NCBI RefSeq assembly: GCF_001017175.1
Contig: NZ_LCYG01000019.1
Location: forward strand, 62,001 to 126,000
Direction: 5' to 3'
Source: Microvirga vignae
Lineage (GTDB): Bacteria; Pseudomonadota; Alphaproteobacteria; Rhizobiales; Beijerinckiaceae
Length of the DNA: 64,000 bases
A program made the position numbers and the translations under genes. Under the pieces are notes generated by a model. It was given only the letters and a program-made list of their open reading frames with translations, was not told where the DNA came from and ran no database searches. Positions 39,942-48,952 of the stretch are shown here, piece by piece; the stretch's first letter is position 1, and every line of letters starts with the position of its first letter.

Positions 39942-41531
39942 ATGACCGATGATATAAGGGAACTCGGAGCGCGCATGCTGCTCGGCGGGATGAACCGGCG
40001 TGAGTTTCTGGGCCGCGCCATGGTTGCCGGGATGACCCTGGCTACGGCCAACTCGCTGCTCGCCTCCTCCGCGAATGCCCAGCAGCCTAAGAAAGGCGGC
40101 CACCTGAAACTCGGTCTCAAGGGTGGCGCTTCGACCGATTCCCTCGATCCCGCGGCCTACAGCACCTCAGTCATGTTCATTACCGGCCGTTGCTGGGGCG
40201 ACACGCTGGTGGAGACGCATCCGACCACCGGCGCACCGATGCCCGGCCTCGCCGAGTCGTGGGAAGCCTCGCCGGATGCGGCAGTGTGGACCTTCAAACT
40301 TCGTAAGGACGTGAAGTTTCACGACGGCCGAATAATGAAGGTCGAAGACGCCGTCGCAACACTGAAACGTCACTCGGACGAAACGTCGAAATCCGGGGCC
40401 CTCGGCCTCTTGCGCTCGATCAAGAGCATCGAAAGCAAGGGCGGCGACCTCGTCATCACCCTGAGTGAAGGTAACGCAGACCTGCCGCTGACCCTCAGCG
40501 ACTATCATCTCCTCGTTCAGCCGAATGGCGGCCTCGACAATCCTTCTGCCCCGATCGGCACAGGCCCCTACAAGCTGACGAACTTCCAACCGGGCGTCCG
40601 CATCACATTCGAGAAGAACCGGGACGACTGGCACTCCGACCGCGGTCATGCTGATACCGTTGAAATCATCGTCATGAACGATGCGACGGCGCGCGTCGCA
40701 GCTTTGTCGTCAGGCCAGGTTCATTACATCAACTCCGTCGACGCCAAGACCGTCGGATTGCTGAAGCGCGCCCGGAACGTGGAAATTCTCAACTCTCCGG
40801 GCAAAGGCTTCTACAGCTTCCTGATGCACTGCGACACGGCGCCCTTCGACAACAACGATCTGAGATTGGCGCTGAAATACGCAATCGACCGAGAAGCTAT
40901 GCTGAAACAAGTCATCGGCGGATACGGCAGGATCGGCAACGACTACCCGATCAACACGAGCTACGCGCTGGCTCCCGAAGGCATCGAGCAGCGTATGTAT
41001 GATCCCGACAAGGCTGCCTTCCATTACAAGAAGTCAGGCCATACCGGTGCCTTGGTGCTACGCACGGCCGACACGGCGTTTTCCGGCGCGGTTGATGCAG
41101 CCGTCCTCTTCCAGCAGAGCGCGAAAAAAGCCGGCATCCAAATCGACGTGAAGCGGGAGCCTGACGACGGCTACTGGTCGAATGTCTGGAACGTGCAACC
41201 CTTCTGTGCCTCTTACTGGGGCGGTCGGGCGACGCAGGATCTGCGCTATGCGACATCCTATGTCTCGAACGCCGAATGGAACGACACGAGGTTCAAGCGG
41301 CCGGATTTCGACAAGCTGGTGCTCCAGGCTCGCTCCGAGCTGGACGAGGCCAAGCGCAAGGAACTCTACAGACAGATCGCCGTCATCGTGCGCGATGAGG
41401 GTGGTCTGATCCTGCCGGTCTTCAATGACTATCTGGCCGCCTCGACAAAGTCGCTGAAGGGTTTCGTGCACGACATCGGCAACGACAGCTCCAATGGCTA
41501 TGTCGCCAGCCGCGTCTGGATAGACGCCTGA
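39942..41531 (+). CDS. Peptide-type ABC transporter binding protein (SBP family 5), Tat signal
   Basis: 529 residues. The N terminus has a twin-arginine signal (MNRREFLGRAMVAGMTLATA, near residue 17), so it is probably exported folded through Tat. The mature part is a family 5 binding protein (DppA/OppA type) with ADSTDSLDPA-like GASTDSLDPAAYS near the start, KFHDGR near residue 125, IGTGPYKLTNFQPG near 205 and DLRLALKYAIDREAML near 305. Ligands of the family are di- and oligopeptides, nickel, opines, glutathione or beta-lactam-like amides. The first permease follows after about 80 bp with a strong hairpin between. A hydrolase gene at the operon end suggests that the imported compound is an ester or amide. 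Confidence 0.9.
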   Translation: MTDDIRELGARMLLGGMNRREFLGRAMVAGMTLATANSLLASSANAQQPKKGGHLKLGLKGGASTDSLDPAAYSTSVMFITGRCWGDTLVETHPTTGAPMPGLAESWEASPDAAVWTFKLRKDVKFHDGRIMKVEDAVATLKRHSDETSKSGALGLLRSIKSIESKGGDLVITLSEGNADLPLTLSDYHLLVQPNGGLDNPSAPIGTGPYKLTNFQPGVRITFEKNRDDWHSDRGHADTVEIIVMNDATARVAALSSGQVHYINSVDAKTVGLLKRARNVEILNSPGKGFYSFLMHCDTAPFDNNDLRLALKYAIDREAMLKQVIGGYGRIGNDYPINTSYALAPEGIEQRMYDPDKAAFHYKKSGHTGALVLRTADTAFSGAVDAAVLFQQSAKKAGIQIDVKREPDDGYWSNVWNVQPFCASYWGGRATQDLRYATSYVSNAEWNDTRFKRPDFDKLVLQARSELDEAKRKELYRQIAVIVRDEGGLILPVFNDYLAASTKSLKGFVHDIGNDSSNGYVASRVWIDA

Positions 41532-41556
41532 TCCTTCGCAACGACCTGCATAATCG

Positions 41557-41587
41557 GTCAGGACCACGACATAGTCGTGGTCCTGAC
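41557..41587 (+). other. Intercistronic hairpin after the peptide-binding protein gene
   Basis: Perfect 14-bp arms GTCAGGACCACGAC / GTCGTGGTCCTGAC around a three-base loop, 25 bases after the stop. No U-run follows. It is the strongest of the three hairpins that follow binding-protein genes in this window. Confidence 0.6.
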
Positions 41588-41610
41588 ATGAATTGCCATG
41601 GGATTATTCC

Positions 41611-42618
41611 ATGATCCATTCATCCAAGGCCGGATTCATGTCCGGCCGGACGCTGCGACAGCGTTTTCCGCTGCTGTCCATGATCATTCAGCGGCTGCTT
41701 CTCAGCGTCGTCCTGCTGTTTGCGGTTTCGATCGTCATCTTCGGCGGGATTGAGGCTCTGCCTGGCGATTTTGCCACCACATATCTGGGCCAATCGGCGA
41801 CGCCGCAAGCTGTTGCCAACATCCGCACGGAGCTGGGGCTCAACAAACCGGTCGTCACGCGTTATGTCGAGTGGCTCGGTGGCGCGCTCACCGGAGATTT
41901 TGGCACATCCTGGGCTAATCGTAATTCTGTGAGCGAGCAGATCGGCGGGAGGCTCGGAAACTCGCTCTTCCTCGCCTTTTTCGCCGCCATTATCTCCGTA
42001 CCGCTCGCGGTCGGCCTTGGCATGTTGGCCGTGTTGTTCCGCAACCGTCTGCCGGACCGGATCATCAACATCGTATCCTTGGCCGCCATCTCGCTGCCGG
42101 AATTCTTCGTAGGTTACCTGCTGATCGTGTGGTTCGCGGTAAACACTGGAATCGCCACCTTTCCGGCGACCGTCTATGACGGTATGCCCTTTCTCGACCG
42201 ATTGTCGGCAATCGCGTTGCCGACCGCCACGCTGGTCCTCGTCGTGATCGCTCATATGATGCGCATGACCCGTGCCGCGATCATCAACGTCATGTCCTCA
42301 GCCTACGTGGAAACGGCGGAACTTAAAGGCCTTGGCGGGCTGCGTATTATCGCCAGACATGCCGCTCCCAACGCGTTGGCTCCGGTCATCAATGTCGTCG
42401 CCCTCAACCTTGCCTATCTTGTAGTCGGCGTGGTGGTCGTTGAGGTGGTCTTTGTGTACCCGGGCATAGGCCAGTACATGGTCGACGCAGTTTCGGTGCG
42501 CGACATGCCGGTCGTCCAAGCCTGCGGCTTCATCTTTGCAGCCTTCTACATCTTCCTCAACATGATCGCTGATATTCTCGCGATCATTGCGAATCCGCGC
42601 CTGAGACATCCGCGATGA
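41611..42618 (+). CDS. Peptide-type ABC permease (DppB family)
   Basis: 335 residues, six predicted membrane helices. After the first helix the DppB-type periplasmic segment appears (LPGDFATTYLGQSATPQ, ELGLNKPVVTRYVEWLGGAL), and the EAA loop reads YVETAELKGLGGLRIIARHA near residue 235. Start choice is uncertain: ATG 41611 has GGA seven bases before it, while ATG 41638 has AAGG eight bases before it. Its stop overlaps the next permease by four bases. Confidence 0.88.
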   Translation: MIHSSKAGFMSGRTLRQRFPLLSMIIQRLLLSVVLLFAVSIVIFGGIEALPGDFATTYLGQSATPQAVANIRTELGLNKPVVTRYVEWLGGALTGDFGTSWANRNSVSEQIGGRLGNSLFLAFFAAIISVPLAVGLGMLAVLFRNRLPDRIINIVSLAAISLPEFFVGYLLIVWFAVNTGIATFPATVYDGMPFLDRLSAIALPTATLVLVVIAHMMRMTRAAIINVMSSAYVETAELKGLGGLRIIARHAAPNALAPVINVVALNLAYLVVGVVVVEVVFVYPGIGQYMVDAVSVRDMPVVQACGFIFAAFYIFLNMIADILAIIANPRLRHPR

Positions 42619-43442
42619 ATCTGAGAACTATTCCCTTGAGTGCGTGGATCGGCATGGCAGGCCTTGCGGTTGCACTGGTCTGCGCGGCGTTCGCTCCCTG
42701 GGTCGCGCCCCATGGAGAAGGCGATGTCGTCGGTGACATCTGGGCCCCCCTGGGAGGCGATTTCCTGCTCGGCACGGACAATCTCGGCCGCGACCTCCTA
42801 TCACGCCTGATCTATGGCGCCCGCACCACAATTCTCGTGTCGCTGGCAGCAACCGTTCTCTCCTTCGCCATCGGCATGTTCCTCAGCTTCATGGCCGTTG
42901 TCAGGGGCGGCATCGTGGATCAGGCGTTCTCGCGCTTCAACGATCTGATGATGGCTATTCCCACTCTGATCTTTGCACTCGTCGTGCTGGCAGTCCTGCC
43001 GCAGGAGACATGGATCCTCGTCCTCGTCATGGCGATTCTCGACTCCACCCGCGTCTTCCGCATCGGCCGGGCAGTGGCTCTGGATGTCGCGGTGATGGAG
43101 TTCGTCGAAGCAGCGCGGCTGCGCGGTGAAGGGAAGCTGTGGATCATCTTCCGGGAGATCCTGCCCAACACCTTATCGCCTCTCTTGGCCGAATTCGGGC
43201 TGCGCTTCGCTTTCGCAATCCTGTTTCTCTCCACTCTCTCCTTCCTGGGCCTCGGCATTCAGCCTCCAACGGCCGATTGGGGCGGCATGGTGAAGGACAA
43301 TAAGGACGGCATCATCTTCGGAGTATCCGCGTCACTCATTCCCGGCGCGGCCATCGCCCTTCTGGCCGTCTGCATCAATCTCGTTGTCGACTGGCTGACG
43401 AAACGGACATCCTCACTCAAGGGAGGGCGCGGCGATGCCTGA
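42615..43442 (+). CDS. Peptide-type ABC permease (DppC family)
   Basis: 275 residues, six predicted membrane helices. DppC features are the N-terminal segment HGEGDVVGDIWAPLGGDFLLG, followed by TDNLGRDLLSRLIYGARTTI, the EAA loop FVEAARLRGEGKLWIIFREI, and a late GLGIQPPTADWGGMV. It partners the DppB-like subunit. ATGA overlap upstream and an eight-base overlap with the ATPase gene downstream show tight coupling. Confidence 0.9.
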   Translation: MNLRTIPLSAWIGMAGLAVALVCAAFAPWVAPHGEGDVVGDIWAPLGGDFLLGTDNLGRDLLSRLIYGARTTILVSLAATVLSFAIGMFLSFMAVVRGGIVDQAFSRFNDLMMAIPTLIFALVVLAVLPQETWILVLVMAILDSTRVFRIGRAVALDVAVMEFVEAARLRGEGKLWIIFREILPNTLSPLLAEFGLRFAFAILFLSTLSFLGLGIQPPTADWGGMVKDNKDGIIFGVSASLIPGAAIALLAVCINLVVDWLTKRTSSLKGGRGDA

Positions 43443-45066
43443 TCTTCTGTCTGTACGTAATCTGAAGATCGAGGCGACCGCCTACCCGCCGGGTGAGCCG
43501 CCCAGGACCGTGACGCTGGTCGACAACGTTTCGTTTGACCTCACCAAAGGAAAGGTCCTTGGCCTGATCGGCGAGTCCGGAGCGGGCAAATCCACCATCG
43601 GGCTTGCGGCTCTTGCCTATGGACGCGGCGGCGCGCGTATCGCCGGGGGACAAATCGGCCTCAATGGCCAGGATATTCTCACGCTGGGGCCTAAAGAGAT
43701 ACGTGGCATTCGGGGCGCCAGGGTATGTTATGTCGCGCAATCTGCGGCAGCGGCCTTCAATCCAGCCCACCGCCTCGGTGAACAGGTGATAGAAGCATCG
43801 CTTCGCCACCGTATCATGAGCCGGGCGGAAGCGGAGAAGCGGGCAGTCTATCTGTTCCGCATTCTTGGGCTGCCTGAGCCGGAGACCTTCGGGCGGCGCT
43901 TTCCGCACCAAGTGTCGGGCGGACAGCTTCAGCGTGCCATGACAGCCATGGCCCTCTGCCCCAATCCAGAACTGATCGTTTTCGACGAACCCACCACGGC
44001 TCTGGACGCGACGACGCAAATCGATGTCCTGGCAGCGATCAAGCACGCAATTGAAGAGACCCGTACCGCGGCCCTCTACATTACCCACGACCTTGCGGTC
44101 GTCGCACAGGTCTCCGACGACATCATGGTCCTGCGTCGAGGCAGAACCGTGGAGTGCGGTTCCGTCCGGCAAATCATCGAAATGCCGCGGGAGGAATACA
44201 CCCGTGCGCTGGTGAACGTACGACAGTCCATTCGCCAGGAGACCGCCGATCAGTCGGACCCTCTCCTAAAGGTGGAGAAGATCAGCGCCCGGTACCCCAA
44301 TGGTTTCGAAGTTCTGCACGACGTATCCTTGCATCTGCCGAAAGGCCAGACCCTGGCGATCGTCGGCGAGTCCGGATCCGGCAAGTCGACGCTGGCGCGC
44401 GTGATCACCGGCCTTCTGCCGCCAAGCGAGGGCCGCATTTCGTTCAACCGGAAGGAACTGACGCCGGCACTCAAGGATCGTTCGAAAGACGACCTGCGGA
44501 GAATTCAGCTCATCTATCAGATGGCGGATACGGCAATGAATCCGCGTCAGACGGTGCGCGACATCATCGGTCGGCCTCTGACCTTCTATTATGGCCTGCG
44601 GGGCGCTGTGAAGACCGCCCGCGTCAAGGAACTGCTCGATCAAATCGAAATGGGCAACGGCTTCATCGATCGCTACCCGGCTGAGCTATCAGGCGGTCAA
44701 AAGCAGCGCGTCGTCATTGCCCGGGCTCTAGCGGCCCAACCTGAGGTTATCCTCTGCGACGAGCCAACCTCGGCGCTGGATCCGCTGGTGGCGCAGGGCA
44801 TTCTTGAACTCCTGATGAGACTTCAGAAAGAGACAGCCGTCTCCTACCTCTTCATCACCCATGATATCGCCATCGTCCGCGCCATCGCCGACTCCGTCGC
44901 TGTCATGCATCGCGGCCGCCTGGTCCGTTTCGGTCCAAGGTCGAAAGTCCTTTCGCCTCCTTTCGACGACTATACCGATCTGCTTCTCAAATCCGTGCCC
45001 GAGATGGAGGTCGGCTGGCTCGAGCGCGTGCTGGAAGCACGCCGGATGGAGAGCACCGGAAACTGA
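43435..45066 (+). CDS. Fused double ABC ATPase of the peptide importer (DppD-DppF)
   Basis: 543 residues with two complete nucleotide-binding domains. First (about 1-250): Walker A GESGAGKST, signature VSGGQLQRAM, Walker B LIVFDEPTTALD, His in ITHDLAVV. Second (about 275-530): Walker A GESGSGKST, signature LSGGQKQRVV, Walker B VILCDEPTSALD, His in ITHDIAIV. In the second domain the Q-loop region reads IYQMADTAMNPRQ. Separate DppD and DppF genes are usual; single-chain fusions occur in rhizobial glutathione/peptide importers. It powers the DppBC-like pair. A 110-bp gap with an 8-bp hairpin (45096-45116) separates it from the hydrolase gene. Confidence 0.92.
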   Translation: MPDLLSVRNLKIEATAYPPGEPPRTVTLVDNVSFDLTKGKVLGLIGESGAGKSTIGLAALAYGRGGARIAGGQIGLNGQDILTLGPKEIRGIRGARVCYVAQSAAAAFNPAHRLGEQVIEASLRHRIMSRAEAEKRAVYLFRILGLPEPETFGRRFPHQVSGGQLQRAMTAMALCPNPELIVFDEPTTALDATTQIDVLAAIKHAIEETRTAALYITHDLAVVAQVSDDIMVLRRGRTVECGSVRQIIEMPREEYTRALVNVRQSIRQETADQSDPLLKVEKISARYPNGFEVLHDVSLHLPKGQTLAIVGESGSGKSTLARVITGLLPPSEGRISFNRKELTPALKDRSKDDLRRIQLIYQMADTAMNPRQTVRDIIGRPLTFYYGLRGAVKTARVKELLDQIEMGNGFIDRYPAELSGGQKQRVVIARALAAQPEVILCDEPTSALDPLVAQGILELLMRLQKETAVSYLFITHDIAIVRAIADSVAVMHRGRLVRFGPRSKVLSPPFDDYTDLLLKSVPEMEVGWLERVLEARRMESTGN

Positions 45067-45176
45067 AGACTTTACGTCGCGCATTCAGCCCGCAGGAGGA
45101 CGATCCCTTCGTCCTCACATCGCGGACTGCCTGTTGAAGGACGCCACCCATTCACAATAACGACAAGAGTGATCCC

Positions 45177-47177
45177 ATGACGAACCGAACATTCACCGTC
45201 ATCGAGAACGAATGGATTACGCTCGCGGATGGCACACGTCTGGCCGCGCGGATCTGGATGCCCGATGGGGCCGACATATCCCCCGTACCGGCGGTGCTCG
45301 AGTATCTTCCCTACCGCAAGCGGGATGGAACGTCCGTGCGGGATGAGGCAACCTATCCCGCATTTGCCGAAGCGGGCATCGCGGGCGTACGCGTGGACAT
45401 TCGCGGCTGCGGTGAGTCGGATGGTGTTATCGACGGGGAGTATACGCCGCGCGAGTTGTCCGACGCCTGCAAAGTCATCGCGTGGATCGCCGCACAGCCT
45501 TGGTCGAATGGCTCGGTCGGCATGATGGGCATTTCCTGGGGCGGCTTCAACTGCCTTCAAGTGGCAGCCCTTCGGCCGCCGGCTCTCAAGGCAGTGATCT
45601 CGATTGCATCCACCGTCGACCGTTACAACGACGACATCCACTATAAGAACGGCTGCCATCTCTATGCCCAACTATCCTGGGCCGGCACCATGTTCGGCTA
45701 CCAGTCGCGCCCGCCGGATCCTGCTCTCGTCGGAGAACGCTGGAGGGAGATGTGGCTGCACCGGCTCGAGAACGAACCGTTCCTCATGGCGGAATGGCTG
45801 TCGCACCAGCGGCGCGACGAATTCTGGAAGCATGGGTCGATCTGCGAGAATTTCTCTGCCGTCACGGTCCCTGCCCTCGTCATCGCAGGTTGGGCCGACG
45901 GCTACCGCAATACGCCGCTCGCCGCTGTCGAAGGCATGCCGGAGAACGCCAAAGCGTTGATCGGTCCGTGGGTTCACAAATATCCGCACTTCGCCTGGCC
46001 CAAGCCACGCCAGGATTTCCTCGGCGAGGCCATCGCCTGGTGGAATCGGTGGCTTCGGGATGAAGAATCCGGTGCCGATCAGATGCCTCAGGTGCGTGCC
46101 TATATCCTCGACGGCGTGAAGCCCCAGCCGCATCGCAGCGAAGATCACGGCTTCTGGGTCGCCAAGGAACGCTGGGAGGAGCCCGAAGTCATTTCCTTCT
46201 CCGTGGATGCCGTCGGCGCATTGAAGCCTGGGGAACCGTCGGCGCAGGTCCCGGCAAATCCGGTCTATATCAAGTCCCCGCTCGATACCGGCACGGCCTC
46301 CGGAGAGTACTTTACTCTGAAGCCGGATGCGGAGCTCCCTGGCGACCAGCGCATTGATGATGCCGGCTCACTTGTGGTGGAAACGGCGCCCCTTGAGGAG
46401 ACGCTCGATCTTCTCGGTCGGCCGGTTCTGACAATGAAAGTCTCCTGTGACGAAGACTGGGCCAATCTCTGCGCCCGCTTGGTCGATGTGCATCCGGACG
46501 GCACGGCGACGCGTGTGTCATTTGGTGTCATCAATCTCTCTCACAGGGATGGCAATGCTGAACCGAGAGCCCTGGAGAAGGGTCGGCCCACGACGATCCG
46601 CATCGTGCTGGATGCCTGCGGCTACCGGTTCAACAAGGGCCATCGCATCCGTCTCTCCATTTCCACCTCTTACTGGCCGATGATCCTGCCGCCGCCCGTC
46701 GACCCTGGAGTGACGATCGATCTGGCGAGCCTCGACCTCGGCCTGCCAAGGCTCGGCGCCCACGAAGTGGTCACGGTGAAGGAACCGGAGAATCCTGATC
46801 CTCTGCCTAGGTACATTTCCCACAAGGCTGGTCGGACGGAGCGCACGGTCACGCGTGATCTTTCGGCCAATCGCACCGATTACCGCATCTTGGAGGATAC
46901 CGGTCTGACCGAGCATCCGGAGACAGGCCTGGCGACCCGAAGTGTGCGAGACGAGCTCTGGTCGATTTCCCCGAACGACCCGCTGTCGATGAACGGCACT
47001 TCCGTCTGGACCTGCGAACTGCAACGGTCCGGCTGGTCCGCTCGCACTGTGGCCACGTTGAAGATGCGCTGCACGGCCAAGGAATGGCTGCTCAGAGGCG
47101 AATTGATCGCCTATGAGGGGGATCTCCAGGTCTTCGAAAAGACCTTCGAAAAAGCTATTCCACGAGATTTCACGTAG
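45177..47177 (+). CDS. CocE/NonD-family alpha/beta hydrolase (X-Pro dipeptidyl-peptidase S15-like)
   Basis: 666 residues: an alpha/beta-hydrolase domain with cap (about 10-330) and a C-terminal jelly-roll domain (about 340-640, with LLGRPVLTMKVSCDEDWANL). The nucleophile Ser lies in MMGISWGGFNCLQ, the Asp in IAGWADGYRN, and the His in GPWVHKYPH, so the triad is complete; DIRGCGESDG contributes the oxyanion Tyr/Arg region. The family cleaves esters and amides such as cocaine, glutaryl-cephalosporins or X-Pro peptides. No signal peptide, so it acts on imported substrate in the cytoplasm. It ends the peptide-importer operon, which suggests uptake followed by hydrolysis; the compound is unknown. 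Confidence 0.9.
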   Translation: MTNRTFTVIENEWITLADGTRLAARIWMPDGADISPVPAVLEYLPYRKRDGTSVRDEATYPAFAEAGIAGVRVDIRGCGESDGVIDGEYTPRELSDACKVIAWIAAQPWSNGSVGMMGISWGGFNCLQVAALRPPALKAVISIASTVDRYNDDIHYKNGCHLYAQLSWAGTMFGYQSRPPDPALVGERWREMWLHRLENEPFLMAEWLSHQRRDEFWKHGSICENFSAVTVPALVIAGWADGYRNTPLAAVEGMPENAKALIGPWVHKYPHFAWPKPRQDFLGEAIAWWNRWLRDEESGADQMPQVRAYILDGVKPQPHRSEDHGFWVAKERWEEPEVISFSVDAVGALKPGEPSAQVPANPVYIKSPLDTGTASGEYFTLKPDAELPGDQRIDDAGSLVVETAPLEETLDLLGRPVLTMKVSCDEDWANLCARLVDVHPDGTATRVSFGVINLSHRDGNAEPRALEKGRPTTIRIVLDACGYRFNKGHRIRLSISTSYWPMILPPPVDPGVTIDLASLDLGLPRLGAHEVVTVKEPENPDPLPRYISHKAGRTERTVTRDLSANRTDYRILEDTGLTEHPETGLATRSVRDELWSISPNDPLSMNGTSVWTCELQRSGWSARTVATLKMRCTAKEWLLRGELIAYEGDLQVFEKTFEKAIPRDFT

Positions 47178-47504
47178 TCCTCAAGTAGTCCTCAAACTGC
47201 TCCCACCTGAACGCTGAGCGGCGGCAGGTGGCTTGAGAACTCCGTTGGAGATGTCGATTGGATGAAGAGAGCTCGTTCCACTCGAGTGGAACGAGCTCTC
47301 TTCTTGAGTGAGCCGCATTTTTGACCAAAAACAGGGCGGCCTCAAATAATCGAGTGGTCGGTTCTTCACAGGGCTCCACGACGACATGCCTGCCCCTGCC
47401 TTGATTGGTTGCCTAATTAAGACCGTACCACAGCTGTTCGCATTGCTGATCGGCCCGGATTGGATCCATCCGCTGGCAATGTCCAGGCTGGATCCGAATA
47501 CTAA
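47178..47504. other. Intergenic region dominated by a 40-bp palindrome
   Basis: 327 bases between the hydrolase gene and a leftward small gene. Apart from the palindrome at 47264-47303 nothing was recognised; short AT-rich stretches near 47320-47350 carry no evident promoter. Confidence 0.3.
47264..47303. terminator. 40-bp perfect palindrome, probable terminator between convergent genes
   Basis: Twenty-base arms (left arm GAAGAGAGCTCGTTCCACTC) are perfectly complementary with no spacer, centred on an XhoI-like CTCGAG. TTGAG and then, 18 bases later, TTTTT follow on the + strand. It lies 87 bases after the CocE-family gene and 201 bases from the end of a convergent gene. Termination is the likeliest role; an uninterrupted palindrome of this size is also a possible recombination or cleavage hotspot. 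Confidence 0.6.
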
Positions 47505-47876
47505 TCAGGCTGCAAAGAAGAGCTCGCTCTGGCGCCATGAGGCAGACGGTCTGCGCTCTCTGGGCCTTGCCAGAGCAATCCGCTCCTCGAAGCGCATTTG
47601 CGCTTCCTTGAGCAGGCGGCGCTTCCGAGCGTACGGCTGAGAGGCCGCCGTGACGTCCTTCACGATAGCGGCGGCCGCAGCGTAAAGATCGGCCGTCGCG
47701 GCATCGAGACCGGGATCGCGCTCAAACAGGGCGAGAAGGCTTGCCAAGTTCTTTCTCAGGAGCGTCTGGAGGTCGCCCAGGTAGGCTTGCTCTCCCCCGG
47801 CTTGTATCGCTTTCAGGGTCGGAGCGATCAGGTTGAGCTTCTCTGCGATAGCTTCATCGAGGTTCTTGTCCGTCAT
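47505..47876 (-). CDS. Helical protein of unknown function
   Basis: 123 residues, soluble and almost wholly helical (LDEAIAEKLNLIAPTLKAIQ, DLQTLLRKNLASLLALFERD, ARKRRLLKEAQMRFEER), probably a coiled-coil or bundle. No family recognised. The ATG at 47876 is taken as start; GGAGATGA lies upstream. A TTG at 47882 is in frame. It is monocistronic, convergent with the hydrolase operon and divergent from a small membrane protein gene (261-bp gap without visible features). Confidence 0.6.
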   Translation of the reverse strand: MTDKNLDEAIAEKLNLIAPTLKAIQAGGEQAYLGDLQTLLRKNLASLLALFERDPGLDAATADLYAAAAAIVKDVTAASQPYARKRRLLKEAQMRFEERIALARPRERRPSASWRQSELFFAA

Positions 47877-48137
47877 GAGCAATCATCTCCGGATGAGGGG
47901 CCCGCCCAGTCCCTGAATCACGCAAAGGAAGGATGCTCTTCCCGGGTTAACCGACGGTTTCGGTCGCGGGCCGCCCGCGCCGGAAACGGAAAAGACGGTT
48001 GTGGGTGATGACCGGACGCCCACCGCATTCTGCAAAGCTCTGCATGAGGAGGAAAACGGACGGAGCAGCCACTCATCGCCTTTCGCAAAGATCCGGCGGA
48101 GCACCTATATAGAGAGTTCGCAGGATGAGGTGCCCTT

Positions 48138-48407
48138 ATGTCCAGCAGGGATGACGAACCAAAATCCGATTTGGACGATGAGTTGGGCTCACGGAAGCGT
48201 ATCAGTTTCCGTGATTACCCGAGCACGGGCGTGGTTGTGCTTGCGGCGATTGTCTCAGGACTGGGTTGGCTGGTCTACAAGTGGTCGGATGGAAAGCGTG
48301 TCGGTCAGTCGAATGCGCCCAAGGGTCCGCCACAGGAAGCTGTCTCAAAAGCATCTGCCTCTGACGATGAGAATACCTCAGCAGAACCAAAGAGCAGCAG
48401 CTCGTGA
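48138..48407 (+). CDS. Small single-pass membrane protein of unknown function
   Basis: 89 residues: an acidic N-terminal tail (SSRDDEPKSDLDDELG), one membrane helix (TGVVVLAAIVSGLGWLVYKW, about 30-49) and a Ser/Glu-rich hydrophilic tail. GAGGTG precedes the ATG at proper spacing. No family resemblance. Composition suggests an N-in or tail-type membrane anchor protein. Confidence 0.55.
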   Translation: MSSRDDEPKSDLDDELGSRKRISFRDYPSTGVVVLAAIVSGLGWLVYKWSDGKRVGQSNAPKGPPQEAVSKASASDDENTSAEPKSSSS

Positions 48408-48952
48408 GGTTTGCAGCAGCACGACCAGGGGTCTCCCGAACAAATACGTCGCTCAGGCTTGCGCCCCTGGTCTCGCCTCGCGATCAAAGTGAGCCCGACG
48501 CCTCGAACTAAAGTCTAAAGGTCCTTCTGCACCTTAGGAATCCCAATCACGGCTAGGAATCCATTTGCGCCAGATCAATGCCCAGCAGGCTTCGCTACTT
48601 ATAGCTCGGCAAAAGCTTAGCAATTTCACTATGTAGCCCTTTCGACGGGCGAAGCATCAGCAATGAAGGAATTTCAGCAGATGTGCTGACTCTCAGGTCG
48701 TATTTCATTCATGCAATCACCACGCCAACTTCGAAGCAGCGGGACGTGTTCACGACAGGAGCGGTCAGCATGCCAAGGACCAGAGAGGAGTGCAGAACTC
48801 GATTAAGCCATTACTACGCGCCAGCGAGGCCGAGAGCGGCCGCGAGCGTGGAGCATGATCACCTTGCGCATCGTCCTTCTCATCCTTGACGCAATTTCCA
48901 TGAACCTCGCTGCGGCTCTTGAGGAGATGTCATACGTCTCGTCCGGAGAGGT
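48408..48952. other. Gene-free interval
   Basis: 545 bases with lower GC than the surroundings and no coding frame that shows a domain, start site or codon bias. A 36-codon frame from ATG 48857 runs into the end of the convergent MFS gene and is judged spurious. No repeats seen. Confidence 0.3.
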
